Below, in pieces: positions 40,248-48,706 of a stretch of DNA of 55,742 nucleotides. The notes below the pieces were generated by a model that was not told the origin of the DNA, did no database searches, and was given only the letters and a program-made list of their open reading frames with translations. The position numbers and the translations under genes were made by a program. The number at the start of each line of letters is the position of its first letter. The first letter of the stretch is position 1. The DNA is from Chloroflexia bacterium (lineage in GTDB: Bacteria > Chloroflexota > Chloroflexia > DTKN01). The DNA is taken from positions 1-55,742 of the forward strand of contig JAFGKG010000004.1 of the NCBI GenBank assembly GCA_016928715.1. Direction: 5' to 3'.

Positions 40248-41246
40248 TCAAATCCGCAGTTGTTCCAACCATGCCTCTTCCGCCGGGGCGACCTGCATTG
40301 TCCGCTCGAGCTGTGGATAGGGCGCTCCATAGTAGACCTCGACCTGGGGCCCGGGGGCATCGCTGTAGCGGGCCGTGATGGCCGCGGCCGCGGTGATGGC
40401 CGCCGGGTTGGCCGGCCCCCGCAGCAGCGTCACCGGGCTGCCCACCCCGCCGCGCACCTCGAACAGCAGGTCCCCTTCCTGGGCCAGTTCGGTCAGGCGC
40501 AGGTTCTCGGCCTGGTGCCGGCCCGAGATCACCTTGATCTGCGGCGCAAGACGAAAGTGCCGGCCCACTTGCAGCAGGCAAAAGTCGTTGGACGTAAAGT
40601 TGGGCTGGTGCTGGAGCAGGTCCCGGGCGCGCCGGGCAAAGTTGGGGTCGGTGAGGCGACAGCCGCCGGCCGGGGTGGGGAAATCGCGCAGGCCGTATGT
40701 TTCGGCCAGCGCCAACTGCTCCTTGCGCGAGCGGCCCGAGATGCCGTAAAGCCGCTCCCGATCGACCAGGCCCTCCTGTTCGGGGATTGTCGGCGGCAGC
40801 AGCCTGGCCGAGAGGGGCCGCAGCAGGCGGCCCTGCAGGCCGGAGCGCCGCTCCACCAGGTCCAGCGCGCGGCGGTTCTGGGACATCGGGCGCTCGCCCA
40901 CCACCTCGCCGCTGAAAACAAACGCTGCTCCCAGTTCGCGCCTGCGCTCGGCGGCGGCGCGCAGCACCAGGATGCGGCAGTCCAGGCAGGGGTTCATGCC
41001 GCTGCCGTAGCCGTGTTGGGGATGGCGCAGCAGTTCGAAAAAGGGCGCTTCCAGGTTGGCGACGTAAAGTGGGACCCCGGCCCGCTGGCAGACCTGCTGT
41101 ATCCAGTCCAACTGCCCGGTCTCGTGCACCGGCAGCAGGGCGTGCAGGGCCTCCACGGCCAGGCCCTGCTCCAACATCAGGTAGAGCGCCAGGATCGAGT
41201 CGAGCCCGCCGGACATTAGGCCGATGGCCTGGATGTTAGTATTCAT
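40248..41246 (-). CDS. PP-loop ATPase (ThiI/MnmA-like sulfurtransferase family)
   Basis: The 332-residue protein begins with the PP-loop GLMSGGLDSILALYL (SGGLDS residues 12-17), and further has a conserved CLDCR after the HPQHGYGSGMNPCLDC region. AFVFSGEVVGERPMSQ, GISGRSRKEQLALAE and PAGGCRLTDPNFARR follow. The family adenylates tRNA or a sulfur carrier protein for thiolation; Cys92 and Cys95 are candidate catalytic or metal Cys (positions approximate). GGAGGAGG is upstream. The start overlaps the upstream glycosyltransferase stop by 11 bases, so they are co-transcribed. Confidence 0.82.
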   Translation of the reverse strand: MNTNIQAIGLMSGGLDSILALYLMLEQGLAVEALHALLPVHETGQLDWIQQVCQRAGVPLYVANLEAPFFELLRHPQHGYGSGMNPCLDCRILVLRAAAERRRELGAAFVFSGEVVGERPMSQNRRALDLVERRSGLQGRLLRPLSARLLPPTIPEQEGLVDRERLYGISGRSRKEQLALAETYGLRDFPTPAGGCRLTDPNFARRARDLLQHQPNFTSNDFCLLQVGRHFRLAPQIKVISGRHQAENLRLTELAQEGDLLFEVRGGVGSPVTLLRGPANPAAITAAAAITARYSDAPGPQVEVYYGAPYPQLERTMQVAPAEEAWLEQLRI

Positions 41247-42327
41247 AAACCTCCTCCAACACCGCTAATGTCTCCCGCGCGCAGCGCTCCCAGCTAAAGC
41301 CGGCCGCCCGGGCCAGCCCGCGCTGGCGCAGTTCCCCGCGCAGTCCGGGTTCCTGCAGCAGCCGCTGCACGGCCGCGGCCAAGGCGGCCTCGTCCAGGGG
41401 GTCCACCAGCAGGCCGGCCTCCCCCACCACCTCGGGCAGGGAGGAGGTATTGGCGGCCACCACCGGCACGCCGCAGGCCATGGCCTCCAGCGCCGGCAGC
41501 CCAAAGCCCTCGTACAGGGAGGGGAAGAGCAGGGCCTCGGCCCCGCCGAGCAGGGCCGGCAGGTCGGCGTCGTCAATATAGCCGGGCAGGCAGACCCGCC
41601 GTCCCAGGTCCAGTTCGGACAGCACGGCGGCGATGCGCTCGAAATACCAGCCCTTGGCCCCGGCCAGCACCAGCGGCGGGGCGTCGCCGGGCAGGCGGGC
41701 ATAGGCCCGCAGCAGTCGTTCGATGTTCTTGCGCGGCTGCAGGGTGCCCAGGTAGAGCAGGTAGCGGGGGGGCAGGCCGTAGCGGGCCGGCGGCGCCTCG
41801 TCCTCCAGCGGTCGGAAGCGGGGCGAGACCCCGTGGTGCACCACGCGGATCCGCTCCCGCGGCACGCGATAATGGGCCACCAGGTCCCGGGCGGTGGCCT
41901 GCGAGACGGCGATCACCCGCCGGGCCACCCGTACGTTCCAGAGGGTGCTCAGATGCAGTTCCAGGCGCCGTTGGGGCTTGTGGGCCTCGGGGAAAAAGAG
42001 ATAGCCCAGGTCGTGGATGGTGACCACGCTGTTGCGGGGCCGCCACAGGGGCAGGACGTGGGCCGGGACAAAGAGCAGGTCGGGCGGCCGGCGCAGCATC
42101 TCCCAGGAGAGGCGCAGGTGGGTCCAGAGTCGGGGAAAAGGGATGTCCCGCACGCTGACGCGGGCCGGCCAGGCGGGCCCTGGCTCTGGCACCCGGTTGA
42201 AATAGAGCGCGAAACGGTGCGCTGTGTCCAGGCCTGTCAGCGCCTGTACCAGGTGGGCCGTGTACTGCTCGGTCCCGGTGCGCTTGCTCCAGGACATGCG
42301 GCTGGCGTCGATCCCAATCTGGGCCAT
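41236..42327 (-). CDS. Family 4-type glycosyltransferase (GT-B)
   Basis: The 363-residue protein shows the GT4 order: a donor-side N-terminal domain with IGIDASRMSWSKRTGTEQYT, a middle segment YLLYLGTLQPRKNIERLLRAYA, and the nucleotide-sugar binding EALLFPSLYEGFGLPALEAMACGVPVVAA with its EX7E glutamates. GETG/GLLVDP ends the active site. It transfers a sugar (often mannose or glucose) to a lipid or glycan acceptor. ATG 42327 has GAAGG upstream. Overlap with the PP-loop gene suggests one transcript with it. Confidence 0.92.
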   Translation of the reverse strand: MAQIGIDASRMSWSKRTGTEQYTAHLVQALTGLDTAHRFALYFNRVPEPGPAWPARVSVRDIPFPRLWTHLRLSWEMLRRPPDLLFVPAHVLPLWRPRNSVVTIHDLGYLFFPEAHKPQRRLELHLSTLWNVRVARRVIAVSQATARDLVAHYRVPRERIRVVHHGVSPRFRPLEDEAPPARYGLPPRYLLYLGTLQPRKNIERLLRAYARLPGDAPPLVLAGAKGWYFERIAAVLSELDLGRRVCLPGYIDDADLPALLGGAEALLFPSLYEGFGLPALEAMACGVPVVAANTSSLPEVVGEAGLLVDPLDEAALAAAVQRLLQEPGLRGELRQRGLARAAGFSWERCARETLAVLEEVYEY

Positions 42328-42334
42328 TTGAAAA

Positions 42335-42370
42335 ACCTTCAACCGTCAACCTTTAACGTTCAACCGTATC
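42335..42370. repeat. AACGTT/CAACC-type short intergenic repeat
   Basis: CAACCGTCAACC and TTTAACGTTCAACCGT stand in the 41-base gap between the glycosyltransferase and transporter genes. The same words occur near 35376-35410. Confidence 0.5.
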
Positions 42371-43871
42371 ATGGCGACCACAGTCCCAGCAGGGGCCAAT
42401 AGAATCGCGCCATCAGGACAAAGACCAGCCAGGTGACCACGCTCAGGATGAGGCCCACCCGGATCATGGTCTCTGAACGCACGTAACCCGAGGCGTAGGC
42501 GATGGCGTTGGGCGGTGTCCCGATGGGCAGGCAAAAGTCCAGCCCGGAGGGCACGGCGATCAAATAGACCACCAGGATCGGGCCCAGGCCAAACTGCTCG
42601 CCCAGGCTAAAGGCCACCGGCAGCAGCATGGCCACCACCGCGGCGTTGCTGATCACGGCCGTCAACACAAAGGCCAGCACCACCAGCACCATGGCCGCCG
42701 TCCAGGGGCTGACCTCCAGGTGACTCATCATGCTCATCGCCAGCCACTCGGTGGCGCCGGTTTTCATCAGCGACGTGCCCAGGGCAATGGCCCCCCCGTA
42801 CATGAGGACGATGCCCCAGTTGACATAGCCCTGCACTGATTTCCAGTCGACCACCTTGAGCAAAAAGAGGGCCACCGCCGCCAACAGCGCCGTTGTAGCC
42901 AGGTCGATCTGCTCGTTAAAGATCACCCAGACCAGGATGGTCAGCCCCATAATGATGCCCACCTCTCTCTCCGCCCGGCTGACCGGTCCCATGCGGGCAA
43001 TGCGTCCCTCCATGACCTCGCGGGCCGTGCCTACGTCGGCCCCCTTTTCCCGGTTAAAGACCAAGATAGTCAGCAGGGCCGAAATGCCGAGCAGGATCAG
43101 CACGATGGGCACCACCGTGAGCATCCATTCGAAAAAGCTGATATTCAGGTCATAGCGTTGATGGAGCATAGCCGCGGCCAGGACGTTGCGCGCTCCGCCC
43201 AGAAAGGTCGAGACCCCGCCGATGATGGTTCCCCAGGCCAGGGCCAGAAAGAGTCCTTCCCCGTAGCGCCCCTGTTGGGGCACCAGCCTGAGCGCCTCGG
43301 CGATCTCGACGACGATGGGCAGCAGCAGTGCGGCCACGGCGTGCTCGGGCATCCAGAAGGAGAGAAAGGCCCCGCCAAAGAGGATAGCCAGGAGCAGCGC
43401 CCGCTGATTGTGGCCAAAGCGCCGCAGGAAGAGCAGGGCCAGGCGCGTACTCAGGCCGGAGCGCAGCAGGGCGCCGGCCAGGATGAGCGCGCCCAGGATG
43501 AAAAAAACGGCCGAGTTGCCAAAGGCGGCAAAGACCTCGCTGGTGGGCAGCGCCTGCGTCGCCGAAAGTAGGGCCAGGGCCAACAGGCCGGTGATGGCCA
43601 GCGGGATCACGCTGGTCACCCAATACAGGGCGCACAGCGCCATCACGGCCAGTGCCCGCTGCCCCCCTGCAGAAAGCCCCTCGGGTTGGGGCATCAGCAG
43701 GATGGTCGTAAAGATGACTAGCCCCAAAAGGAGGATAAAAATCTGGCGTCGATTTCGCAGAGTGACCTGCCAAAGGCGGCGCAGCCAGGGCCGGTCCGAG
43801 GGCAAAATCCAGCGGGCGGCCAAACGGCGAACCTGCTCCTCGTCCGGCGGATCGGGTCTAGAGGTATCCAA
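42369..43871 (-). CDS. SLC13/DASS-type sodium:anion symporter
   Basis: The 500-residue membrane protein has about twelve helices. The DASS signatures are clear: SNAAVVAMLLPVA in the C-terminal half (usually SNTATAAMLLP), PIGTPPNAIAYASGYV, and SFWMPEHAVAALLLP in the N-terminal half. The family imports dicarboxylates, sulfate or phosphate with Na+. An upstream TTG is the only plausible start; AAAGG stands about ten bases before it. It lies 42 bases after the Enzyme I-like gene and is probably co-transcribed with it. Confidence 0.9.
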   Translation of the reverse strand: MDTSRPDPPDEEQVRRLAARWILPSDRPWLRRLWQVTLRNRRQIFILLLGLVIFTTILLMPQPEGLSAGGQRALAVMALCALYWVTSVIPLAITGLLALALLSATQALPTSEVFAAFGNSAVFFILGALILAGALLRSGLSTRLALLFLRRFGHNQRALLLAILFGGAFLSFWMPEHAVAALLLPIVVEIAEALRLVPQQGRYGEGLFLALAWGTIIGGVSTFLGGARNVLAAAMLHQRYDLNISFFEWMLTVVPIVLILLGISALLTILVFNREKGADVGTAREVMEGRIARMGPVSRAEREVGIIMGLTILVWVIFNEQIDLATTALLAAVALFLLKVVDWKSVQGYVNWGIVLMYGGAIALGTSLMKTGATEWLAMSMMSHLEVSPWTAAMVLVVLAFVLTAVISNAAVVAMLLPVAFSLGEQFGLGPILVVYLIAVPSGLDFCLPIGTPPNAIAYASGYVRSETMIRVGLILSVVTWLVFVLMARFYWPLLGLWSP

Positions 43872-43913
43872 GGGAATGCAGCCTTTCTTCCTTCCAATCC
43901 AGACACTGGACCG

Positions 43914-45635
43914 TTAGCCAAGGCCCTTGCCTTCCAGAAATTCTTCGATCAGCGTTTCGACCTCGGGGGCGCTGCGCTGCTTTAGTGCTGTACGGGCCAG
44001 ATTTTGCACCTCTGGCACGGCCAGCCGCCGCAGCAGCGACTTGACCCCGGGAATCTGCTCGGCCGGCAGGCAAAATCCGTCCACGCCTAGGCCCAGGAGC
44101 AGCGCGGTGGAACCTGGAGAACCGGCTGCTTCCCCGACAATGTCCAATCGCTTGCCCTGGCGATGGACAGTACTGACCGCTTGTTCCAACAGGCGCAGCA
44201 CCACCGGGTGCAGGGGTCGGAACAGGTGGGCCACCCGCAGGTTGCGGCGGTCGCAGGCCAGCATGTACTCGGTGAGCCGATCCAGGTCCAGGAAAAAAGC
44301 TTCGACCTGGTCGGAGAGGACCTCCAGGTTGAGCACGGCCATGGGCGTCTGCAAGAGCAGTCCCAGGTCGGCTTGTTGCACGTGGGCCACACCGGCGTGC
44401 TGCAGATCCTGCTGGGCCCGGTGCAGCCACTCCCCGGCGGCCCGCAGTTCGGCCAGGGTCTCGACCATGGGTAGGACCACGGTCAAGGGCCGGCCCACCC
44501 CCACTTGCAGGATTGCCCGCAGTTGCTGGCGAAAGACCGCTAGATAGGCCAGGGACAGGCGTACCCCACGCAGGCCCAGGAGGGCATTGCCCACCTCGGG
44601 CTCGCCGGGAAAGGGCAGGGTTTCCTCCGGACCGACCGAGAGGGTGCAAAAGTTCAGCGGGCCCTGGGGGACCTGTTCCAAGAGTTCCCCATAGACCTCG
44701 ATTTGTTCCTCCTCGCTGGGGACAGTGGACCGTCCGATAAAGATAAAATCGGTGCGCACCAGCCCCAGGCCCTCCGCGCCCCGTCCCAGGGCCTGCAGCA
44801 GGCCGGCCGGGTGATCCAGGTCGACCTGGACGTCCACCCGCCAGCCATCGGCGGTGCGGGCCGGCTCAGTGACGTCGAAGGACAGCCGGGTCGACTCGAG
44901 CAGCCGCTGGCGTTCGCGATAGTATTCCAGGGTCTCGGCGTCCGGACGGGCTTCGACCAGGCCCGTGCTTCCGTCCACCACCAGGGTGTCCTTCGCTTTG
45001 ACCTGTTTGAGCATAGCCTGTCCTAGGCCGACGACGGCGGGCAGTCCCAGCCGGCGGGCTACCTCGGCTACAGGGGAGGTGGCGGTGCCCTGGGCCAGAC
45101 ACAGGCCCAGCAGGGACTGCTGGCCCAACTGCAGGGTCTCGCTGGGGCTGAGCATGTCGGCGACGACGATGCGGCGGTGGGCCTCGCTGAAGGGCGGCAT
45201 GGGGGGTTGGCCCAGCAGCGCTGCCAGCACCCGCCGGCCGATGTCGCGCAGATCGCTGATCGGAGCCGCCAGCGCCTTGTCCTGAATCGGCGAGAAAATG
45301 CGCAGATAGGCCTGCATGGCTTGCTGCCAGGCCTGCTCGGCCGGCAGACCTTCCAGAATGGCGCCCCGGGTGCGCCCGACCAGGGCCGGGTCCTCCAGCA
45401 GCAGCCGCTGTACTTCCAGCAGGCGGTCGGCCATCTCCCGTAGGATGGCCGGGACGGCGCTGTGCAGGATCTGCACTTCGGCCAAGGCCCGTTCCAGGGC
45501 CTCCTCAAAGCGGGCGAGCTCGGCTACGGCCGGCCCTGGCCGGCGCTCATGGAGCACCAACGGCGGCAGCCGGTACAAAAATACCGGCCCAATTGCGATG
45601 CCCTGCGTTACCCCGAGACCCTGCCAGACCGCCAT
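43914..45635 (-). CDS. PTS Enzyme I homologue with catalytic residues lost
   Basis: The 573-residue protein is aligned along its length with PTS Enzyme I (GVTQGIAIGPVFLY start, GLPAVVGLGQAML, GLGLVRTDFIFIGRSTVPSEEEQ, GLRGVRLSLAY, LTEYMLACDRRN, GEAAGSP). The swivelling His of the TSHxAI motif is Pro188 (TATSPVAEVARRL). R332, E431, the N454-D455 pair and C502 of E. coli EI correspond here to Cys330, Gln429, Asp-Arg near 452 and Val500. R294 and R463 are kept. It cannot pass phosphate in the normal way, and no HPr or EII gene lies nearby. A regulatory role is likely; it shares a transcript with the DASS transporter. Confidence 0.85.
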   Translation of the reverse strand: MAVWQGLGVTQGIAIGPVFLYRLPPLVLHERRPGPAVAELARFEEALERALAEVQILHSAVPAILREMADRLLEVQRLLLEDPALVGRTRGAILEGLPAEQAWQQAMQAYLRIFSPIQDKALAAPISDLRDIGRRVLAALLGQPPMPPFSEAHRRIVVADMLSPSETLQLGQQSLLGLCLAQGTATSPVAEVARRLGLPAVVGLGQAMLKQVKAKDTLVVDGSTGLVEARPDAETLEYYRERQRLLESTRLSFDVTEPARTADGWRVDVQVDLDHPAGLLQALGRGAEGLGLVRTDFIFIGRSTVPSEEEQIEVYGELLEQVPQGPLNFCTLSVGPEETLPFPGEPEVGNALLGLRGVRLSLAYLAVFRQQLRAILQVGVGRPLTVVLPMVETLAELRAAGEWLHRAQQDLQHAGVAHVQQADLGLLLQTPMAVLNLEVLSDQVEAFFLDLDRLTEYMLACDRRNLRVAHLFRPLHPVVLRLLEQAVSTVHRQGKRLDIVGEAAGSPGSTALLLGLGVDGFCLPAEQIPGVKSLLRRLAVPEVQNLARTALKQRSAPEVETLIEEFLEGKGLG

Positions 45636-45721
45636 CAGCCCTGTTCTCTGCCTTTTTTACTCGAGATCAGTTACTCTTTGTGCTCACCAGGTGATACCAT
45701 ACCTAAAAGTTGGCTCTACTG

Positions 45722-45811
45722 AAAAAACCGCCAAGGCGCCAAGATTTTATAGTAGATTTTCTAGACACATGCATTTCTTCGCGTTCTTGGCGTCTTGGCG
45801 GTTCCTTTTTT
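45722..45811. repeat. CGCCAAG-type inverted repeat
   Basis: AAAAAACCGCCAAGGCGCCA at 45722-45743 is matched in inverted orientation by CTTGGCGTCTTGGCGG at 45786-45811, with about 42 bases between the arms. It would fold into a long hairpin. Confidence 0.7.
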
Positions 45812-45889
45812 CAGGGCAGCCCAAGTTGTGTTCCAACCTCCAGCCATTATAACACAGGAAAAAGGCCTTGGCGAATGCTAGGGAATGGC

Positions 45890-46013
45890 AATAACTTGCC
45901 GGTTTTGCTGCCTGTCCTCCGTCACCGGCTAAAGCCTCGACTCCGCAAGGGCCCGTAAAAGGTCTCCAATTCCCGGACCGGAGTTGAGGCTTTAGCCGGT
46001 CAAAACCGTTATT
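45890..46013. repeat. MITE-like palindromic element, complete copy
   Basis: A 124-bp element with terminal AATAAC/GTTATT and arms containing CCGGCTAAAGCCTC (left) and GAGGCTTTAGCCGG (right). The centre CCCGTAAAAGGTCTCCAATT is unpaired. A copy in inverted orientation lies at 49755-49857, nearly 90 percent identical over some 95 bases. A partial copy ends the gene at 7965-8573. No transposase is near. Confidence 0.8.
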
Positions 46014-46106
46014 TAGCCTCAACTCCTAGGTGGGGGCGGGCATCCAGGGGGGAGAGTCTGCAGCGGAAACCCGCCGTCGACTTGGAGCTATGTGATGCTG
46101 GAACTC

Positions 46107-46158
46107 TGCATCCCCGCTTTTCCCGCTTTCGCGGGAATGACGTGCGGGGATGACGGAA
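46107..46158. repeat. GCGGGAATGACG-type palindromic repeat
   Basis: CCCGCTTTCGCGGGAATGAC, between GCATCCCCGC and GCGGGGATGACG, forms nested stems. It belongs to a type of palindrome I know to be widely dispersed in bacterial genomes. Confidence 0.6.
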
Positions 46159-46189
46159 TAACCGCCGAGTTGGAGATCCGGTGGAAAAG

Positions 46190-46218
46190 TTGGGCGCTTT
46201 TAAAATCCGTGGTATAAT
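46190..46218 (+). promoter_or_regulatory. Promoter TTGGGC-17-TATAAT
   Basis: TTGGGC and a perfect TATAAT are 17 bases apart. The transcript would begin about 30 bases before the ATG of the glycosyltransferase gene and cover the next gene too. Confidence 0.7.
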
Positions 46219-46255
46219 GAGGGCATAGGCGGCCAGTCCACAACGAGGAGATGGT

Positions 46256-47347
46256 ATGCGCGTTGCCCTGGTGCACGACTACCTCAACCAATACGGCGGG
46301 GCCGAGCGGGTGCTTGAGGCGCTGCACGAGCTCTACCCCGAGTCCCCTGTCTACACCTCGCTCTATGACCCCCGCCGTATGCCCCCATCCTGGCGCGATT
46401 GGGATATCCGTGCTTCCTGGCTGCGTTGTCTGCCTGGGGCCCGTCGTTTCTCCCGCTTCTACCTGCCTTTCTATCCCTTGGCCTTTGAGGCCTTTGACCT
46501 GCGCGGTTTCGAACTCGTCCTCAGTTCCAGCAGTGCCTTTGCCAAGGGCGTGATTCCGGCGGACGGCGCGCTGCACGTCTGTTACTGTCATAATCCCTCC
46601 CGTTTCCTCTGGAACACCGCTGGCTACCTGGCCTACGAACGGCTGGGCCGCTGGATCGCCCCATTGTTGCAGCCGTTACTGCACCGCCTGCGCATCTGGG
46701 ACGTGAGCAGCAGCGCCCGGGTGGATGCCTTTATCGCCAACTCGATCAACGTGGCCGGCCGCATTCGGCGCTATTACCGCCGCGAGAGCCGCGTGATCCA
46801 TCCGCCGGTGCCGGTCTCTTCCTTTCCCCTGGCCCGGGGCCCGGGGCGCTATTTCTTGGCCGGCGGCCGCCTGATCCCCTACAAACGGATCGATCTGGCC
46901 GTGATCGCCTGCAGCGAGTTGGATCTGCCCCTGCGTATCTATGGCCAGGGCCGGGATTTGCCCCGCCTGCAGCGCCTGGCCGGCCCCTCGGTCCAGTTCC
47001 TGGGCCCGGTCTCGGAGCAGCGGCTGCGCCAGCTCTACCAGGAGTGCCGCGCCTTTATCTTTCCCGGCGAGGAGGACCTGGGCCTCACCGCGGTGGAGGC
47101 GATGGCCTGCGGCCGGCCGGTGCTGGCCTATGCCGCCGGCGGGGCCCTGGAAACGGTGGCCGAGGGCCTCAGCGGCCTCTTTTTTCGGCAACAGCAGCCG
47201 CAGGATCTGATCGCGTTGTTGGACTCTTTCCGCGACGAGTCCTTTGATCCACAGCAGATTCGGGCGCACGCGATGCGCTTTGACCACGATCGTTTTCTGC
47301 AGCAGGTCCGGCAGTTTATCCAAGAGCAGTGGGAACGACAGCTTTGA
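46256..47347 (+). CDS. Family 4-type glycosyltransferase, polysaccharide synthesis
   Basis: The 363-residue GT-B protein has MRVALVHDYLNQYGGAERVL at the start, a donor-binding core with GRYFLAGGRLIPYKRIDL, and the closing RAFIFPGEEDLGLTAVEAMACGRPVLA with the EX7E motif. Sugar donor and acceptor are unknown. GAGGAG stands before the ATG. The chain-length/BY-kinase-like gene follows after 18 bases, so the pair is likely part of exopolysaccharide synthesis. Confidence 0.93.
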   Translation: MRVALVHDYLNQYGGAERVLEALHELYPESPVYTSLYDPRRMPPSWRDWDIRASWLRCLPGARRFSRFYLPFYPLAFEAFDLRGFELVLSSSSAFAKGVIPADGALHVCYCHNPSRFLWNTAGYLAYERLGRWIAPLLQPLLHRLRIWDVSSSARVDAFIANSINVAGRIRRYYRRESRVIHPPVPVSSFPLARGPGRYFLAGGRLIPYKRIDLAVIACSELDLPLRIYGQGRDLPRLQRLAGPSVQFLGPVSEQRLRQLYQECRAFIFPGEEDLGLTAVEAMACGRPVLAYAAGGALETVAEGLSGLFFRQQQPQDLIALLDSFRDESFDPQQIRAHAMRFDHDRFLQQVRQFIQEQWERQL

Positions 47348-47365
47348 GCTACGGAGGAGGTGCCG

Positions 47366-48658
47366 ATGCTCGCTCTCGAATTCGTGTCTATGTTGCGCCG
47401 CCGCTGGTGGGTCGTCCTGGCCGTGGCCCTGGTAGCCGCGCTTACGGCCTGGTTCTACAGCCAGGCCCAGCCCGTCGTCTACCGCGCTCGCACCGACATG
47501 GTCGTTCTGACCACGCGCGCCGATTGGAATCTGAGCATGTACCTGGAGGCGCGCATGCGCGCTTTTCGCTCCGTGCTGCTCTCGCCGGCACTGGCCGAGG
47601 CGGCCGTTCAGGAGGTGGGTGCGCAGCTTGCGCCGGGTGAATTACTGGCCCATTGTCATGTCGAGTTGGATCCTCAGGAGGGGCGGATCGTGCTCGAGGT
47701 GGACGACGTCCAACCGGGACGGGCGGCTGCGCTGGCCAATGCCCTGGCCGGCCAGCTCCAGCGCTGGGTGGACGAACTCAACCAGGATCAGTTGGGGGTT
47801 GACCACATCTATGTGCACATCCTGACCAAGGCCGAGCCCCCCACGGTGCCGGTCGCCCCGCGCACCCGTCTCAATACGCTGGCCGGGGCCGTCTTGGGAG
47901 CGCTGCTGGGCCTGCCCCTGGCCCTGGCCTGGGCGCTGCTGGATGATAGGCTGCGCGATCCCGCGCCGGTGCAGGACCGTCTTGGCCTGCCCACCTGGTC
48001 GGGCCGCCCCGTCCCCTCCGAGGAGGCCGGCTGGCAGGATGCCGGGGGTGCCTGGGCCGCCGATGGCCAGCGGCTCTACACCTGGCTGCGCTTTGGTCTC
48101 CCCCAGCGGGCGGACCAGGGCGAGGCCTGGCAGAGCCTGGCCCTGCTGGGCCTGTCTGAGGGGGACCTGCCGCCGCTGCTGCTGGCCGGCCTGGGGGCGG
48201 CGGTGGCCCAGGATGGCAGCCAGGTGCTGTTGGTGGATGCTGATTTTGTCCGACCGGCTCTGCACCAGCCGTTGTCCCTGTCCCCCCAGCCTGCGCTGGG
48301 GGATTTCCTGCAGCAGGGCGGCCAGGGCCGCCTGGTGCCGCAGCAGACCGCGCTGCCGGGGCTCTTTTTGCTGCCGGCCGGCCCGCCCCTGGCCGCTGCC
48401 GCCCAGCCCCCGGTGATGCGCCGGCTCGCCCGGGCCCTGCCCAGTTTGACCCGCTCCGCCGAGGTGGTCCTGCTGCGGCTGCCCCCCATCCTGGAGGCCC
48501 CCGAGGCGCTCTTTGTGGCCGCCCGCGTCGACGCGGTCGTGCTGGTGGGACGGGCCGGCCAGTCCCGCCTGCGTCAGGTCCGCCGGACCCTGGAACGGCT
48601 TCGCCAGGCCGGGGTCGCTTCGCCCGGCCTGGTCCTCTGGCGGCCGCTCCAGCACTGA
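47366..48658 (+). CDS. Wzz/CapAB-type chain-length protein with degenerate BY-kinase domain
   Basis: The 430-residue protein has a Wzz-type part: membrane helix WWVVLAVALVAALTAWFY near the start, an extracytoplasmic domain, and a second helix TLAGAVLGALLGLPLALAWALL before residue 195. A cytoplasmic domain follows with the BY-kinase pattern of a Walker A' (QVLLVDADFVRPALHQP, Asp291). The P-loop position reads LLGLSEGDLPPLLLAGL, lacking the GKS/T of GxGKST. No Tyr-rich tail is found. It is therefore unlikely to phosphorylate itself. The ATG 47366 has GGAGGAGG upstream. Role: control of polysaccharide length or export. Confidence 0.82.
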   Translation: MLALEFVSMLRRRWWVVLAVALVAALTAWFYSQAQPVVYRARTDMVVLTTRADWNLSMYLEARMRAFRSVLLSPALAEAAVQEVGAQLAPGELLAHCHVELDPQEGRIVLEVDDVQPGRAAALANALAGQLQRWVDELNQDQLGVDHIYVHILTKAEPPTVPVAPRTRLNTLAGAVLGALLGLPLALAWALLDDRLRDPAPVQDRLGLPTWSGRPVPSEEAGWQDAGGAWAADGQRLYTWLRFGLPQRADQGEAWQSLALLGLSEGDLPPLLLAGLGAAVAQDGSQVLLVDADFVRPALHQPLSLSPQPALGDFLQQGGQGRLVPQQTALPGLFLLPAGPPLAAAAQPPVMRRLARALPSLTRSAEVVLLRLPPILEAPEALFVAARVDAVVLVGRAGQSRLRQVRRTLERLRQAGVASPGLVLWRPLQH

Positions 48659-48706
48659 CGCTGCATCCAACATCTAACGCCCAACATCTAAATCCGGAGG
48701 TTTACA

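Larger units (their letters stand above)
45636..46255. other. Repeat-rich gene-free gap
   Basis: The 620 bases between the Enzyme I-like gene and the divergent glycosyltransferase gene hold a CTTGGCG/CGCCAAG hairpin (45722-45811), the full MITE-like element (45890-46013), a CCCGCTTTCGCGGGAATGACG repeat (46107-46158) and the promoter of the glycosyltransferase. No coding frame in it looks real. Confidence 0.7.

Noticed and set aside
43914-45635. Functional PTS Enzyme I (ptsI)
   Set aside because: The phospho-His, Cys and several PEP-binding residues are replaced, so the gene symbol was withheld.
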